42,631 nucleotides of DNA, from positions 1-42,631 of IMG/VR virus record IMGVR_UViG_3300032242_001182. One strand, written 5' to 3'. The DNA is from a virus. A model generated the notes under the pieces. The model was given only the letters and a program-made list of their open reading frames with translations, had not been told where the DNA came from and made no database searches. Below are positions 16,727 to 27,326 of this stretch, in pieces (position 1 is the first letter of the stretch; each line of letters opens with the position of its first letter). The translations under genes were made by a program, and so were the position numbers.

Positions 16727-17281
16727 TTAATATGCTGTATAATTTTCAACATATATAGTTTCTCCAGAAGATGCTGTCCAATAAGTTTCTCTATATATGT
16801 ATGTTGGTTCGTACACATTAAATAAATATCCTCTATAAGTTGAATATACAAATTTGGTAGATGGAATACCACCATTACCCCAACTTACATTACCATCAAA
16901 ATAAGCGTACATTTGGTCACCAGCTCTTGCTTGGTGTGCGTATGACCATTGATTTGACCAAGCCCAAGCATCTCCTATATAATCATATTGAAAATTCCAT
17001 CTTCTTACACAGGTATCCGCATCACAGCTTCCTTCATATAAATATTGATAAACATTTATATAAGAACAACCATGACAATATCCCCACCAATCACTCCAAG
17101 CATATCCATCATTTGTTTTACTACCTACATATGCACCATAAGGTCTACGTGATGAAGCATCATTTATACCAAAATAGTATTGATTACGAGCATGGTAAAT
17201 TGACATTTCATAATAATAATATCCTCTACATTCTATATTAATGTCAGAAGCCGCAATCGTTGTTCCGTCAGGTAAAGTCAT
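16727..17281 (-). CDS. Tyr/Trp-rich cysteine-containing protein, putative virion protein (184 aa)
   Basis: Extraordinary composition: by hand count 30 Tyr and 9 Trp in 184 residues (21%), including GYYYYEMSIYHARNQYYFG near the N-terminus and SDWWGYCHGCSY around residue 63. Five cysteines include a CxxC (YCHGCSY) and a CxxxxC (SCDADTCV), which could form disulfides or bind metal. There is no signal peptide or membrane segment. The alternating aromatic/polar pattern with many Gly and Asn suggests a beta-sheet fibre tip or adhesin; the end of the 2517-aa fibre upstream has a similar texture. It lies 6 bases after the 143-aa gene and upstream of two halogenases, so it is a conceivable substrate for them. 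No family recognised. Confidence 0.72.
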   Translation of the reverse strand: MTLPDGTTIAASDINIECRGYYYYEMSIYHARNQYYFGINDASSRRPYGAYVGSKTNDGYAWSDWWGYCHGCSYINVYQYLYEGSCDADTCVRRWNFQYDYIGDAWAWSNQWSYAHQARAGDQMYAYFDGNVSWGNGGIPSTKFVYSTYRGYLFNVYEPTYIYRETYWTASSGETIYVENYTAY

Positions 17282-17287
17282 AATTTA

Positions 17288-17719
17288 TTAAATTTCTTGA
17301 CAGCCAGTATAATAATCAGTAGTTAAAAGATGTCTATATGCCTGTGCCATATGGTCTAATTCAGATGGTACTTCTAACATAAATTGACATCTATGGTCCA
17401 TACCAGCAGTACCAATACTAACACCATGTTGATTATCAGATGCATTCATACCAATAAATCCTATTGGTTTTGCATTTGAATCTCTTGCATTTTTATCTTT
17501 CCAAACTGTTACACCAAGTTCGGCAATATATCCAGCTGCCCAATAAACTTCAGTACCTTCTCCTCTATCTACTAAAGTAGCACCATCTGGTCTAGTTGGG
17601 TCTGGTGGTATTGGATGGTCTGCTATTCTTTTTTTGATTGTAATATTTGTTACTACGTGATATGCGTTTTCAGCTATCAAACCAGTTCCAGGTAATTCGT
17701 AATCTCTTAACAGTGCCAT
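17288..17719 (-). CDS. Unknown phage protein of the fibre locus (143 aa)
   Basis: A soluble 143-aa protein starting MALLRDYELPGTGLIAENAY and followed by a HVVTNITIKKR strand, a Pro-rich loop (HPIPPDPTRPDG), a WAAGYIAELGVTVWKD strand pair and a C-terminal helix (DHMAQAYRHLLTTDYY). No enzyme motif. Small proteins of this kind are common beside fibre genes in marine phages and are probably structural, but I cannot name the family. It follows the 2517-aa fibre by 3 bases and has one of the few Shine-Dalgarno sequences here (AAAGGAT, 6 bases before ATG). It precedes the Tyr/Trp-rich protein by 6 bases, so the group is clearly one operon. Confidence 0.7.
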   Translation of the reverse strand: MALLRDYELPGTGLIAENAYHVVTNITIKKRIADHPIPPDPTRPDGATLVDRGEGTEVYWAAGYIAELGVTVWKDKNARDSNAKPIGFIGMNASDNQHGVSIGTAGMDHRCQFMLEVPSELDHMAQAYRHLLTTDYYTGCQEI

Positions 17720-17722
17720 AAT

Positions 17723-20700
17723 TTATCCTTTATTATTAAATATCATTTGTTTTAATTTTTCAATTTCAGCTTTTAATTCTACAATTTGATTTTGTTGTTC
17801 TTTAAATGCTTCAATAAATAATCCCGCAAAGTTTCCATAATGAACACCAAATTCATCATTTACATCATCGTATGTTACAACTTCTGGGAATATTTGGTTA
17901 ACTTCTTGTGCAATAACACCGGTTTCCTTTTTACCAGCATTTGTACCAGTAACATTGTACGTTTCATCTTGTATTCTATCATAGTAAACTCCTCTTAATC
18001 CTAATACCTTATCCAATGCGTTATCAATCGTTATTATATTAAACTTCTTACGTGCATCAGAATACGCCACAATGTTACCAGTTGCATAGATACCACCACT
18101 TACATACATACCATATGAAGGAGATGTAGAAGATGTACCGATACCAATACAGTTATAAGGCCAATAGTGATAATACATCCATCTACCTGCTTCATAATAT
18201 ATACCACCATTACCACCACCATCAAACATTAAGTTTGGTGTATATCCTGCATTTGTTGAATGTCCATAGTATCCATTTCTATTACCATCCATTCTCCATC
18301 CGGTATATGTTGATGCGTAGTTAGGATACCAGTGTGCTCCATTATAACCAGTGTATATACCCGTTGTTTGGATATAGTTCCAGTTATATGTACCCATATA
18401 GTTATTAGTATTTGCTACTTCAAATAATAACGAACCCATATCATGGTTGTTATACATTCTTATACCCTGATAGCCATAATAAGCTCCTAATTTAATACCA
18501 GTATGATATGCAATTCTCACATCAGGATAAGGATAACCCCATCCACCACCTTCTTGGAACATATTATATGCATCATTACCTAAACCAGAATCTCCACCTG
18601 GATAACGGAAACCATATCTTCTACATTCAATAAATTGTTGTTGTGAAGTACTATTTGGGTCAACATACCAAGATGTATCATCTCTATCGTAAATGATATT
18701 TGGACGAGTATCATACAAATAAGTAATATTACCAGAATAGTGGTTGATATATGTTGCGTATCCATTAGTACAATCCAAATGTAAGTTACCATTTGTAGTT
18801 ACTACGGATGTATATGAGTTTGGTCTACCATTTGAACCTACATACATATATTGTCCCCAAGTTGGGTTAGGTCCATGCAATGCACCACCTCTAATTCTTA
18901 ATGCCGCATCGGATGTGGTATTAGGGTCTAAATAATATCCACTATCATTATTATCATAAAATATAGGTGCAAAGAATCCACCACCATAATCCATTTGTGC
19001 TACAACGCCATTATTAAATCTCCACTGCATTATATCCCCAGCATCATCACCCCATCCAATAACTGCGTTATAGTCATTATAATAAGAACCTCTTGAAACT
19101 AATCCAAACATTACACCATCCGAAGAACGAGTTACATGCAATCCATAAGCTTCGGCCGGTAAATACATTGGATATGAACCTAAGAAATGGTCATATCTAC
19201 CAATCCAAGCCTGGTCATACCATGCATATCCACTACTACTTGCTGCTTGTCTTTGTACAATTGCACCTCTAGCTAATAATGAAATACCAGAAGTATTCAA
19301 GTCCATATAGTATGTAGTATCATCACTATCATACTGATATCCAGTTCTTAATTGGTTGTTATAGAATACGGTTGAGAATGCACTTTGTGCGTAAATTTCT
19401 AAACCAGCACTCTGCATTTGGATTCTACCATTATATCCTGTCAATGGTGATAACCACATAAAGTAGTTATTATCATTTGATTGAATTTGTAATGCCGATG
19501 TCCAAGCTCCAGGGTAAGAACCAAAGTTAATTTCACCTTGTCCTTCAGAGTATATTGATAATGCTCTAGTTCCAGATGATGTACCAGAAGTTCTTACTTT
19601 TAGATATCTTAAATATGTGTAATCGGTAGGGTCAACTCTCCAACCACTATCATTTGCATCATAGTAAATTGGTGAATACATTGAGTTACCCGTTTGTAAA
19701 TAGTTGTTTACATTCACATAGTTACCACCACCATAAATTTGCATTGTATCATTTACAGTGTATCCACTACCACCATAGAAATATAAGTTACCAGAGGTAC
19801 TAAATCTCATATAAGATGTACCAAAGTTGGTATTGATTCTACTGAAATAATATCTATTTGTAGAACCATCATTAGTGGTATTTGTAATATTAAATCCAAA
19901 TCCAGCCCAATCCCAAGTATTACCCGGCTCAGATGCCCACATTTGTAAACGAGATTCACCAGTTCCTGCACCATTGGTAGCTGCTCTTAAACTTACACCC
20001 AATGTAGAATCTCCGTGGTTACCCCAAACGTGAAATCTAGTCGATGGGTCTTGTGCACCTACTGCTAATGTTGTAACTCTTGATGTACCAGTTGGGTCTA
20101 CTCTATATCCACTATCATCCGAATCATAGAATATAGGTGCTCTCATTGATGTTGCAGAATACTGCTCTCCATAAGTCCAGAAGTATCCGTTATAATGAGA
20201 CATCATTCCTGTAACTTTACTACCACCATTATATCCTGTCCATGCAGAAGGCATTGCAGGTCCTGAACCTTGTCCAGCAAAAAATGTTTCAGCTCCAACT
20301 GTTGAATATGTACCAAAACCTTGTCCAGCTTGTGAACCATGATTTAAATAGAATATACCCCATCCTCTAGCATTTTCTTGGAATAACCAGTTATTATTTT
20401 CGGATACATCGGATGCTAAAAAAGTACCACCATCATTTTGTTGTCTTAAATAAGAGTTTACTTCAACAACATTCATTCTTGATGTATTGTTACCATCCCA
20501 ATAATATGCTGAACTATTTGAATCTTCTATATAAGGAACATATAAGTTGTTTGAAATTCTAACGTGTTGGTCACCTGCTCCAATACTCATTAATACAGTT
20601 GATGTAACACCAGGAGAATCATTGAATATTCTAGTACCACCATAAGAAGCGTTACCACCAATTTCAACTCCGGTATGCCATCCCATAACTAAACGAGTAT

Positions 20701-23700
20701 GATTTGAATACCCGTTGTTATATGCAGTTTTTGCGTATAATAAATAATAAGGTGTGTTATCACTTCTTTGTCCCCAAGTGATACCATTCATTTGTCCACC
20801 AGGGTTTGAAGGGTCGCCAGTTGCACTTGATAAGTTTATATGACGAGTTGTACCAGCTCCAGTTCCTTTTTGGAATAAGAATGTACCACCATTATCGTAG
20901 TATGTATCAGTATATAAAGAAGGACTTCTTAATGAAGTTACAGCAGTAAAATCACCATTATAGTTTAATTGTGCTTTTGCAGTACTCCAATCTGAACTAC
21001 CTGCTCTAGATGTATAGAATAAAATGTTATGGTTTTCAGAAGATGTGTTACCTACGGTTTGCCAGTGTCCAGCATACAATCTTAAATCGTTACCATAAGT
21101 TCTAATCATACCATCATAGTTGCTAGTAATACCTAATTCAAGTGATGGATAATCACTTAAACCAGATACTTTAATAGCAACAGTACCATTAGCATTACTT
21201 CCACCAGTTGCTGCTAAGAATTTACTATAATTTAATGTGGATGCACCTGCTGCATCTAAAAAATATGTAGTATTATCACTATCGTAATAAATTGGTGAAT
21301 CCATTCTATTATCTGCAATATATTGGAAACTTCTATTTCTAGGATATCTACCACTATCTACTGCACCAAATGATGTTACAAGTGAAATATCCCAACCATC
21401 ATCCCAAGTATCTAATGCAACATTATTAAATGTTGCTTCAAATTCTTCAACAATACATGCAGGATAACTCCAACTAGTATTAGTTTCACCAATCCAAATA
21501 CAACAATAACCTCCCTGATTACCAAATCTAACTTGATATGCAGGTGAACTTAAATCACCTACAACAGATGCTGCCATATTTACCCAATATCCACCACCAT
21601 AATTATATCCACTAATTAAATAAGTCCAAGAAGTTCCATCTGAATAGTTATAGATGGAAACTCTCATTTTCATCATAGTAGAACTATAACCTTGTGGCAA
21701 ACGAATTTTAAATGCCCCAGTTGTACCCCCACCATTATAAGAATAAGATGCTCCACCTGGTCTTAATATTGTTGTTGAGTTTACAGTTGATGATGTACCA
21801 GTTTGTAATCCTAATGCACTATTAATCCATAATCTACTTATATTAGAAACACTTGATGGTTTTAAATTATATGTTGTATTTGCATTATCATAATATGTAC
21901 CCCCTACATACAAATTACCATCAACAGTAAGCCCTACGTTAGTATGGATAGTACCATTCCAGTTAAAATAGTTATTACCACTATTAAAATATATAGCGTT
22001 GGAAGGATAGAAATTAGTTGCATATACCGTATTAAATGTAGGTGAATCAGATGTTCTTACATTCTGATTCATATTATATGCGTAAGCTTGGTCAACACTA
22101 TTTAATAATTGTTGCCAGTTACTCCATGTAGTTGTTGATGTACCAAGTCTAGTCCAAAGTCTTGCATTATCAGTATAAGCAATTTCAAATGGATAACCAC
22201 CACTCATATCGTTACCAGCACCATACTTTCTCCAATACATTACACCATTGTATGTACCACCATCACTTAATCCATTTGTAGAGTTTGTTTTAAAATCAAA
22301 TCTAATTACATTGTTAAATGAGTTTGGATTATCAGCAGTTCCTCTAGTATCTTGTGAGTAAACACTATATGCATATGATGCTTGTAAAGAAGTTCCAGGA
22401 GTATTACCACTTTGGTCTAATATTGTAGTTCCCGCAGAATTCTGAACAACACCACTACTTAATTTTAAATTACCCGCTAATGTTAATGAGTTTAAGTTAG
22501 ATGTTGCGTTATTAATATAATAAGTTGTTGCACCACCTACATAGATTGTATTACCAGTTACATTACCATTTACAAATAAATCAGTATCAGCGTACCATCT
22601 ACTATTAGCTTCATTCCACACAAATTGTCTTGTTGCTGAAGCGTTTCTCTTAACTTCAATACCACTATCAATTATAACAGGAGCACCACTACCGGTTGCT
22701 GATGAGTTAAGAGTTACTATATTATCGTTTAAATAAACATTTGTTGTATTCAAATAAGTTGCAGTACCACTTACAGTAATATTACCAGTAATTGTTGTAT
22801 TACCAACTACCAATAAGTTAGTACCATCAAATGTTAAATTAGAGTTTACTTTAGCATTTGGTGCAGTACCATTTAAAGTAATTACACCATTATTAGTTGT
22901 ACCAGTCAATGATAATAACCCAGATGTACCAGATGTGCCACTTGTCCCTGATGTTCCTGAAGTTCCTGATGTGCCACTTGTCCCTGAAGTACCAGATGTT
23001 CCTGATGTGCCACTTGTCCCTGATGTACCAGATGTGCCGCTAGTCCCTGAAGTTCCAGAAGTTCCTGATGTACCTGATGTACCACTACTTCCACTTATAC
23101 CAGATGTACCAGATGAACCGGAAGTTCCACTACTTCCTGAAGTTCCTGAACTTCCTGATGTGCCACTACTACCCGATGTACCTGCTGAACCAGATGTACC
23201 ACTACTACCTGATGTACCTGATGACCCACTTGTTCCCGATGAACCTGAAGTTCCACTACTTCCACTTACACCAGATGTACCACTACTTCCTGATGTTCCT
23301 GAAGAACCTGATGTTCCAGATGAACCTGAAGTTCCACTACTACCTGATGTGCCTGCCGAACCGGAAGTTCCACTACTTCCTGAAGTTCCCGATGAACCAC
23401 TGGTTCCAGATGAACCACCACTACCACTTACACCAGAAGTTCCTGATGTACCAGAGCTTCCAGATGTTCCACTACTTCCCGATGTGCCACTACTACCTGA
23501 TGTACCTGCTGAACCAGATGAACCTTGTGCTCCACTTGTTCCAGATGAACCTGAAGTTCCTGATGTACCAGATGTACCACCACTGCCATGCGTACCACTT
23601 ACACCAGAAGTTCCTGATGTACCTGCTGAACCCGATGAACCTTGTACACCACTTGTTCCAGATGTGCCGCTTGTTCCCGATGTACCACTACTTCCTGAAG

Positions 23701-25276
23701 TTCCTGAACTTCCTGATGTGCCACTCGTACCTGCCGAACCAGATGAACCTTGTGCTCCACTAGTACCACTACTACCGGATGTTCCTGAAGTTCCTGATGA
23801 ACCCGTTGTTCCAGAAGTGCCACTACTTCCTGAAGTTCCTGATGTACCTGCAGTACCACCACTACCACCGGTTGAAGAAGTACCTGATGTACCAGATGTG
23901 CCACTACTACCCGAAGTTCCTGAAGTACCACCACTTCCTGATGTACCATACGAACCACCTGCACCAGTCACACCACTTGTCCCTGATGTGCCGCTTGTTC
24001 CTGAAGTTCCTGATGTGCCACTTGTTCCAGATGAACCTGAAGTTCCAGATGTACCAGTTGAACCAGATGTGCCACTACTACCTGATGTACCAGAGCTACC
24101 TGAAGTTCCTGATGTTCCACTTATTCCTGAAGTTCCTGAAGAACCCGATGTGCCACTTGTTCCACTACTTCCTGATGTTCCTGAAGAACCTGATGTTCCA
24201 GATGTTCCTGAAGTTCCTGATGTACCAGTTAATCCTGAAGTTCCTGATGAACCGGTAGTTCCAGATGTGCCACTTGTCCCACTACTACCAGATGTTCCAG
24301 AAGTTCCTGATGTGCCACTTGTTCCTGATGAGCCACTCACTCCTGAAGTTCCTGAAGTTCCTGATGTACCTGCTGAACCATCGGTACCAGATGTTCCTGA
24401 TGAACCCGATGTACCTCGAGTACCAGAAGTTCCTGAAGAACCTGAAGTACCGGAGCTACCTGAAGTTCCTGATGTGCCGCTTGTGCCTGAAGTACCCGAT
24501 GTACCAGAGCTACCAGAAGTTCCTGAAGAACCTGAAGTTCCACTACTTCCTGATGTGCCACTTGTCCCACTTGTTCCTGAAGTTCCTGATGTGCCACTTG
24601 TACCGGATGTGCCAGATGTGCCACTGGTTCCAGAAGTACCTGAAGTACCTGAAGTTGCCGCTGCTGTTTTTCTACCTATCTTACCAGTTGTTAAGTTTAA
24701 TACCAATACCTCTTGTGTTGAGTTATCAGTTGGTATTGTATCACCTGTAATACCGATACTACCACTTACACTTAAACTACCTGTAATTTCTTGTTTATCA
24801 TTTGTTGCATCACCAAATTTATTTGAACCCGATGAATAAATGATAGAAGATGAAATATATTGTGCAAAAAATTCATTTGTTTGAATTCTTCCTTGAACTA
24901 TTAAATTTCCACTTACATTTGTATTAACATTAATTTGTAATCCTAAATTTGGAGAAATATTTGCTATTGCCGAGCCCGATTTTAATTGGTTTATATCACC
25001 AATACCAGAAGCTTGAATATTAAACAATCCACTACCATCACCTTTAAATAATGATGATGTTATTGAACCAGAAATGTTTACACTTGAAGTTATTTGTAAA
25101 GGTTGTCCACCTAATGTACCAATTACATTTGTTTGTAACTTTGATGATGTAAAATTGCCAACAATATTTACGGACTCCGATGTTGCATTTAATATAGGAG
25201 AACCGCTCACATAAAGCGATACACTATTTACACTCGTCTGATTTATTCCATTAGGACTTTTACCTTCGAACTTCAT
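17723..25276 (-). CDS. Giant tail fibre with Gly-Thr-Ser shaft and S74 chaperone (2517 aa)
   Basis: A receptor-binding-type fibre. Residues 1-205 are beta-rich with GDGSGLFNI and SGSI motifs. Residues about 207-786 are nearly uninterrupted Gly-X-Y triplets, mostly Gly-Thr-Ser, presumably a triple-helix-like shaft. Then come beta-rich fibre domains with about eight spaced copies of a YYDxxDTxYxxDP motif (for example [18 protein letters not shown]), typical of phage fibres. The end (2400-2517) is a peptidase S74 intramolecular chaperone with the cleavage dyad Ser2406/Lys2411 in YSDARKK, and a final coiled coil. The chaperone trimerises the fibre and cuts itself off. The C-terminal region is rich in Tyr, Trp, Asn and Gly. 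There is no Shine-Dalgarno sequence. The gene shares modules with the 3810-aa fibre. Confidence 0.93.
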   Translation of the reverse strand: MKFEGKSPNGINQTSVNSVSLYVSGSPILNATSESVNIVGNFTSSKLQTNVIGTLGGQPLQITSSVNISGSITSSLFKGDGSGLFNIQASGIGDINQLKSGSAIANISPNLGLQINVNTNVSGNLIVQGRIQTNEFFAQYISSSIIYSSGSNKFGDATNDKQEITGSLSVSGSIGITGDTIPTDNSTQEVLVLNLTTGKIGRKTAAATSGTSGTSGTSGTSGTSGTSGTSGTSGTSGTSGTSGSSGTSGSSGTSGSSGTSGTSGTSGTSGTSGSSGTSGSSGTSGTRGTSGSSGTSGTDGSAGTSGTSGTSGVSGSSGTSGTSGTSGTSGSSGTSGTSGTTGSSGTSGLTGTSGTSGTSGTSGSSGTSGSSGTSGTSGSSGTSGISGTSGTSGSSGTSGSSGTSGSTGTSGTSGSSGTSGTSGTSGTSGTSGTSGVTGAGGSYGTSGSGGTSGTSGSSGTSGTSGTSSTGGSGGTAGTSGTSGSSGTSGTTGSSGTSGTSGSSGTSGAQGSSGSAGTSGTSGSSGTSGSSGTSGTSGTSGTSGVQGSSGSAGTSGTSGVSGTHGSGGTSGTSGTSGSSGTSGAQGSSGSAGTSGSSGTSGSSGTSGSSGTSGTSGVSGSGGSSGTSGSSGTSGSSGTSGSAGTSGSSGTSGSSGTSGSSGTSGSSGTSGVSGSSGTSGSSGTSGSSGTSGSSGTSGSAGTSGSSGTSGSSGTSGSSGTSGSSGTSGISGSSGTSGTSGTSGTSGTSGTSGTSGTSGTSGTSGTSGTSGTSGTSGTSGTSGTSGTSGLLSLTGTTNNGVITLNGTAPNAKVNSNLTFDGTNLLVVGNTTITGNITVSGTATYLNTTNVYLNDNIVTLNSSATGSGAPVIIDSGIEVKRNASATRQFVWNEANSRWYADTDLFVNGNVTGNTIYVGGATTYYINNATSNLNSLTLAGNLKLSSGVVQNSAGTTILDQSGNTPGTSLQASYAYSVYSQDTRGTADNPNSFNNVIRFDFKTNSTNGLSDGGTYNGVMYWRKYGAGNDMSGGYPFEIAYTDNARLWTRLGTSTTTWSNWQQLLNSVDQAYAYNMNQNVRTSDSPTFNTVYATNFYPSNAIYFNSGNNYFNWNGTIHTNVGLTVDGNLYVGGTYYDNANTTYNLKPSSVSNISRLWINSALGLQTGTSSTVNSTTILRPGGASYSYNGGGTTGAFKIRLPQGYSSTMMKMRVSIYNYSDGTSWTYLISGYNYGGGYWVNMAASVVGDLSSPAYQVRFGNQGGYCCIWIGETNTSWSYPACIVEEFEATFNNVALDTWDDGWDISLVTSFGAVDSGRYPRNRSFQYIADNRMDSPIYYDSDNTTYFLDAAGASTLNYSKFLAATGGSNANGTVAIKVSGLSDYPSLELGITSNYDGMIRTYGNDLRLYAGHWQTVGNTSSENHNILFYTSRAGSSDWSTAKAQLNYNGDFTAVTSLRSPSLYTDTYYDNGGTFLFQKGTGAGTTRHINLSSATGDPSNPGGQMNGITWGQRSDNTPYYLLYAKTAYNNGYSNHTRLVMGWHTGVEIGGNASYGGTRIFNDSPGVTSTVLMSIGAGDQHVRISNNLYVPYIEDSNSSAYYWDGNNTSRMNVVEVNSYLRQQNDGGTFLASDVSENNNWLFQENARGWGIFYLNHGSQAGQGFGTYSTVGAETFFAGQGSGPAMPSAWTGYNGGSKVTGMMSHYNGYFWTYGEQYSATSMRAPIFYDSDDSGYRVDPTGTSRVTTLAVGAQDPSTRFHVWGNHGDSTLGVSLRAATNGAGTGESRLQMWASEPGNTWDWAGFGFNITNTTNDGSTNRYYFSRINTNFGTSYMRFSTSGNLYFYGGSGYTVNDTMQIYGGGNYVNVNNYLQTGNSMYSPIYYDANDSGWRVDPTDYTYLRYLKVRTSGTSSGTRALSIYSEGQGEINFGSYPGAWTSALQIQSNDNNYFMWLSPLTGYNGRIQMQSAGLEIYAQSAFSTVFYNNQLRTGYQYDSDDTTYYMDLNTSGISLLARGAIVQRQAASSSGYAWYDQAWIGRYDHFLGSYPMYLPAEAYGLHVTRSSDGVMFGLVSRGSYYNDYNAVIGWGDDAGDIMQWRFNNGVVAQMDYGGGFFAPIFYDNNDSGYYLDPNTTSDAALRIRGGALHGPNPTWGQYMYVGSNGRPNSYTSVVTTNGNLHLDCTNGYATYINHYSGNITYLYDTRPNIIYDRDDTSWYVDPNSTSQQQFIECRRYGFRYPGGDSGLGNDAYNMFQEGGGWGYPYPDVRIAYHTGIKLGAYYGYQGIRMYNNHDMGSLLFEVANTNNYMGTYNWNYIQTTGIYTGYNGAHWYPNYASTYTGWRMDGNRNGYYGHSTNAGYTPNLMFDGGGNGGIYYEAGRWMYYHYWPYNCIGIGTSSTSPSYGMYVSGGIYATGNIVAYSDARKKFNIITIDNALDKVLGLRGVYYDRIQDETYNVTGTNAGKKETGVIAQEVNQIFPEVVTYDDVNDEFGVHYGNFAGLFIEAFKEQQNQIVELKAEIEKLKQMIFNNKG
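17726..18076 (-). other. Peptidase S74 intramolecular chaperone domain
   Basis: The last 117 codons of the 2517-aa fibre. The Ser-Asp-x-Arg-x-Lys motif is intact (Ser2406, Lys2411, spacing +5, as in other S74 proteins), followed by the [13 protein letters not shown] and [16 protein letters not shown] blocks and a C-terminal heptad helix. In known members the domain assembles the trimer and is released by cleavage before the Ser. Confidence 0.92.
22919..24656 (-). repeat. Gly-Thr-Ser (collagen-like) repeat, about 580 codons
   Basis: Nine-base coding repeats for Gly-Thr-Ser or Gly-Ser-Ser, with occasional Ala, Val, Gln or Asp. Gly is kept at every third residue almost throughout. Codons for Gly, Thr and Ser vary strongly from unit to unit, so the DNA is far less repetitive than the protein. 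Long reading frames on the plus strand here are shadows of this repeat. Confidence 0.95.
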
Positions 25277-25293
25277 TCAATTAATAATTTATT

Positions 25294-25626
25294 TTATGTC
25301 AACTCTAATACTGAAACGATTACATCTGCCGAATTAGCTAAAGAAGATGTTACTGAAATGTTATCTCCAGTCTTCAATACTAATTTTTGTTCACCACCAA
25401 ATAATACCGTTGTACTTCCTTGTACTATTAAAGCATCTTTTACCAAGTATGCTACTTTATTTGCAGTGTTATCTCTAACCATAGCACTTACAGTAATATT
25501 ATTTGTGTTTGTGTTTGCAATGTTTAATCCAATAACGGTTGTAGTTGTTGCAGTTGGTGCCGTATAAACTACTGCTCCATTTACACCTATTGAACCCGTT
25601 ACACTATTTCTAAATACGTTTGCCAT
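25294..25626 (-). CDS. Small beta-rich virion protein (110 aa)
   Basis: A 110-aa all-beta protein starting MANVFRNSVTGSIGVNGAVV, with VVYTAPTATTTTVIGLNIAN, then a DALIVQGSTTVLFGG strand and KLVLKTGDNISVTSS. The same plan (VY-TxP-TTVIG, later KLVLxxGD, final VSVLE) is seen in the 293-aa protein at 38826-39707, so the two are probably related. Such proteins are common structural components in marine T4-like phages, perhaps decorating fibres or the baseplate. It lies 17 bases before the 2517-aa fibre and 11 after the 93-aa gene. No Shine-Dalgarno sequence. Precise role unknown. Confidence 0.72.
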   Translation of the reverse strand: MANVFRNSVTGSIGVNGAVVYTAPTATTTTVIGLNIANTNTNNITVSAMVRDNTANKVAYLVKDALIVQGSTTVLFGGEQKLVLKTGDNISVTSSLANSADVIVSVLELT

Positions 25627-25637
25627 TTTATTTTATT

Positions 25638-25919
25638 TTATCCTAATGCGATGGAAAATGCCAACGCAGAATCTAATACATTTACTCCGTCTACTAAATA
25701 ACCACCTTGTGTTAAATATATAGAACCAGACATAATCTCCGAACCCGTAACAAATAATTGATTAGTTACATTTAAATTTGTAAAAGTAGCTGTTTGTACT
25801 TCAATTGTACCTTTAAACGAACCGGTCAATGAACCAGTAAACGAACCACTTAAATCCGCATATGCATGAAGTCTGTCTTGAATAATTGAACCTGAAAATA
25901 TGGGACTGTGTATTACCAT
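25638..25919 (-). CDS. Small fibre-like protein (93 aa)
   Basis: A 93-aa protein with the same GSFTGSLTGSFKGTIEV repeat style as the N-terminal parts of both giant fibres, and a TNQLFVTGSEIMSGSIYLTQ strand pair. It reads like a detached fibre module: it may attach to, or cap, one of the fibres. It ends with the helix VLDSALAFSIALG. It begins a new unit, with the octamer 25944-25937 placed 17 bases before the ATG. The next gene starts 11 bases later. No family name can be given. Confidence 0.68.
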   Translation of the reverse strand: MVIHSPIFSGSIIQDRLHAYADLSGSFTGSLTGSFKGTIEVQTATFTNLNVTNQLFVTGSEIMSGSIYLTQGGYLVDGVNVLDSALAFSIALG

Positions 25920-25936
25920 TTACTTTTTGATTTAAC

Positions 25937-25944
25937 TATAAATA
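25937..25944 (-). promoter_or_regulatory. TATTTATA octamer, candidate late promoter
   Basis: The coding strand reads CTATATTTATAGTTAAATC, ending 17 bases before the ATG at 25919 and 15 after the stop of the preceding gene. It would drive the 93-aa, 110-aa and 2517-aa genes and possibly the halogenase block. Confidence 0.45.
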
Positions 25945-25959
25945 TAGAAATTCAAACAA

Positions 25960-26403
25960 TTAAGGTTTCACAGGCCAAAGAATATTAAATGGATTTTCCT
26001 GTGTTGTTATATCTCTTAGTTGTTGTCTATATTCTGTCCACTTTGATTTTGTATCAGATGGAATATCTCCTAATTGTGTCCAATCACATTCTGCTAATAA
26101 TTCATCTCTGGTTTGTCTAATAATAAACCATTGAGATTCTAATCTATAATCAATTTCAGTTTGAGAAGCCGATGTTTGATTCCAACTTTGATACCATTTA
26201 TTATCAATTAATGTTGGTGTTCCTTCTACAATATCTTTTGTATAATCAATTGGTGCGGGAACATTTTCTATTTCAAACACATCCCATTCATTTAAAAATT
26301 CATTATTCATTTCAGCAGGAAAACTCACATTAGGATTATCTTCTCTAAGTTGTTGAATTGTATAAGGATATGTTATAGTATCGTTACTAAATTTTAAATA
26401 CAT
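25960..26403 (-). CDS. Tail assembly chaperone-like protein (147 aa)
   Basis: The C-terminal 55 residues carry the signature of phage tail assembly chaperone/fibre assembly proteins (PF16778-like): RDELLAECDWTQLGDIP, then KWTEYRQQLRDI and a terminal NILWPVKP. The N-terminal 90 residues are a small variable domain with TIQQLREDNPNVSFP. Members usually lie beside fibre genes and help fibres fold or attach. Here the gene is next to both giant fibres, 1 base after the leucine-rich-repeat gene, which implies translational coupling. The hallmark pattern makes the family assignment good; the specific fibre it serves is not known. Confidence 0.8.
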   Translation of the reverse strand: MYLKFSNDTITYPYTIQQLREDNPNVSFPAEMNNEFLNEWDVFEIENVPAPIDYTKDIVEGTPTLIDNKWYQSWNQTSASQTEIDYRLESQWFIIRQTRDELLAECDWTQLGDIPSDTKSKWTEYRQQLRDITTQENPFNILWPVKP

Positions 26404-26404
26404 A

Positions 26405-27313
26405 TTATTTCCAATTTGCAGGTATTGATGAGTAATTTGTTAAATGAGTACAATTAAAAAATGCACCAGTACCAGATGGTGTTGGAGTTCTAGTCCATAA
26501 TGTAGGTGCATTTCCAACCAAAGCATTTGAAGTAGAACTCATATTGTAAATATTAGCATATGTTGTTACTAAATTATTATTTGTAAATTGTAATACATTT
26601 GTTAATTTTTGGCAATTTCTAAAAGTACCTGAAAAGTTTACTACTTGAGTATTTAAATCAAAAAGTGTTGTTGGTACTGATGTTAAATTTGAACATGCAA
26701 AAAAGCAAGATGCAAATGTTGTAGCTTGTGTATTATAATCAAACAATCCACTTGGAACTGTTGATATACTTGTCACACCTGAAAAAGTATCGGTAAATGT
26801 TGTTGCGTTTGGTGAATATGCAAATATATCAGAAGGTACTGCGGTTATTCTTGTACTTCTCATAAAAGAAGCAAATGATAAAACATCCGATAATCCGGTA
26901 TAACCACCCACACCACTTAATGTACCACTACCAGGTATTGCAGTTAAATTATTACATCCATAAAAATTAATAACTTTTAATCCAACGGTTCCCCATTGAA
27001 CTAATTCAGTAATTAAACTTCTAATTGATGCGGAGTTATCGACACGAAATCCTGGCATAAATCCTGTAATAGTTATGATATAAGTTCCTGCTGATGCGTA
27101 TGTATGAATTCTATCCGATGAAGATGATGATGTTATTAATGGTGAACTACTACCATCTCCCCAACTTATATATAAAGATGGAGTCTGTCCACTATAATCT
27201 ACCAATGGACAAGTAAATACAGTATTTGCAGTAGTTGTTGTTACTTTAAATACAAATGGGTATGATGTTGATGATGATGTTTCCACTAGTCTTCTTCCTA
27301 TTGTTGTTGACAT
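26405..27313 (-). CDS. BspA-like leucine-rich-repeat surface protein (302 aa)
   Basis: Residues about 17-105 resemble a PKD-like beta domain (YISWGDGSSSPLITSSSSSD, then HTYASAGTYIITITG). Residues about 115-300 hold BspA/DUF285-type leucine-rich repeats with regular 'F...F..C..LTSVP..LFDxNTQ' units, for example LTSVPTTLFDLNTQVVNFSG. Such repeats are common in bacterial surface adhesins and are seen in phage fibre-associated proteins; they bind proteins or glycans. There is no signal peptide, so it is more likely a virion component than a secreted protein. It sits 13 bases after the 3810-aa fibre and 1 base before the chaperone-like gene, suggesting a fibre tip or accessory adhesin. Confidence 0.82.
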   Translation of the reverse strand: MSTTIGRRLVETSSSTSYPFVFKVTTTTANTVFTCPLVDYSGQTPSLYISWGDGSSSPLITSSSSSDRIHTYASAGTYIITITGFMPGFRVDNSASIRSLITELVQWGTVGLKVINFYGCNNLTAIPGSGTLSGVGGYTGLSDVLSFASFMRSTRITAVPSDIFAYSPNATTFTDTFSGVTSISTVPSGLFDYNTQATTFASCFFACSNLTSVPTTLFDLNTQVVNFSGTFRNCQKLTNVLQFTNNNLVTTYANIYNMSSTSNALVGNAPTLWTRTPTPSGTGAFFNCTHLTNYSSIPANWK

Positions 27314-27326
27314 TTTATATAACTAT

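Noticed and set aside
22935-24839. 634-codon plus-strand ORF of Pro/Val/Glu repeats
   Set aside because: It is the antisense of the Gly-Thr-Ser repeat of the 2517-aa fibre; nine-base repeats keep opposite frames open. No start context and no relation to a known protein.
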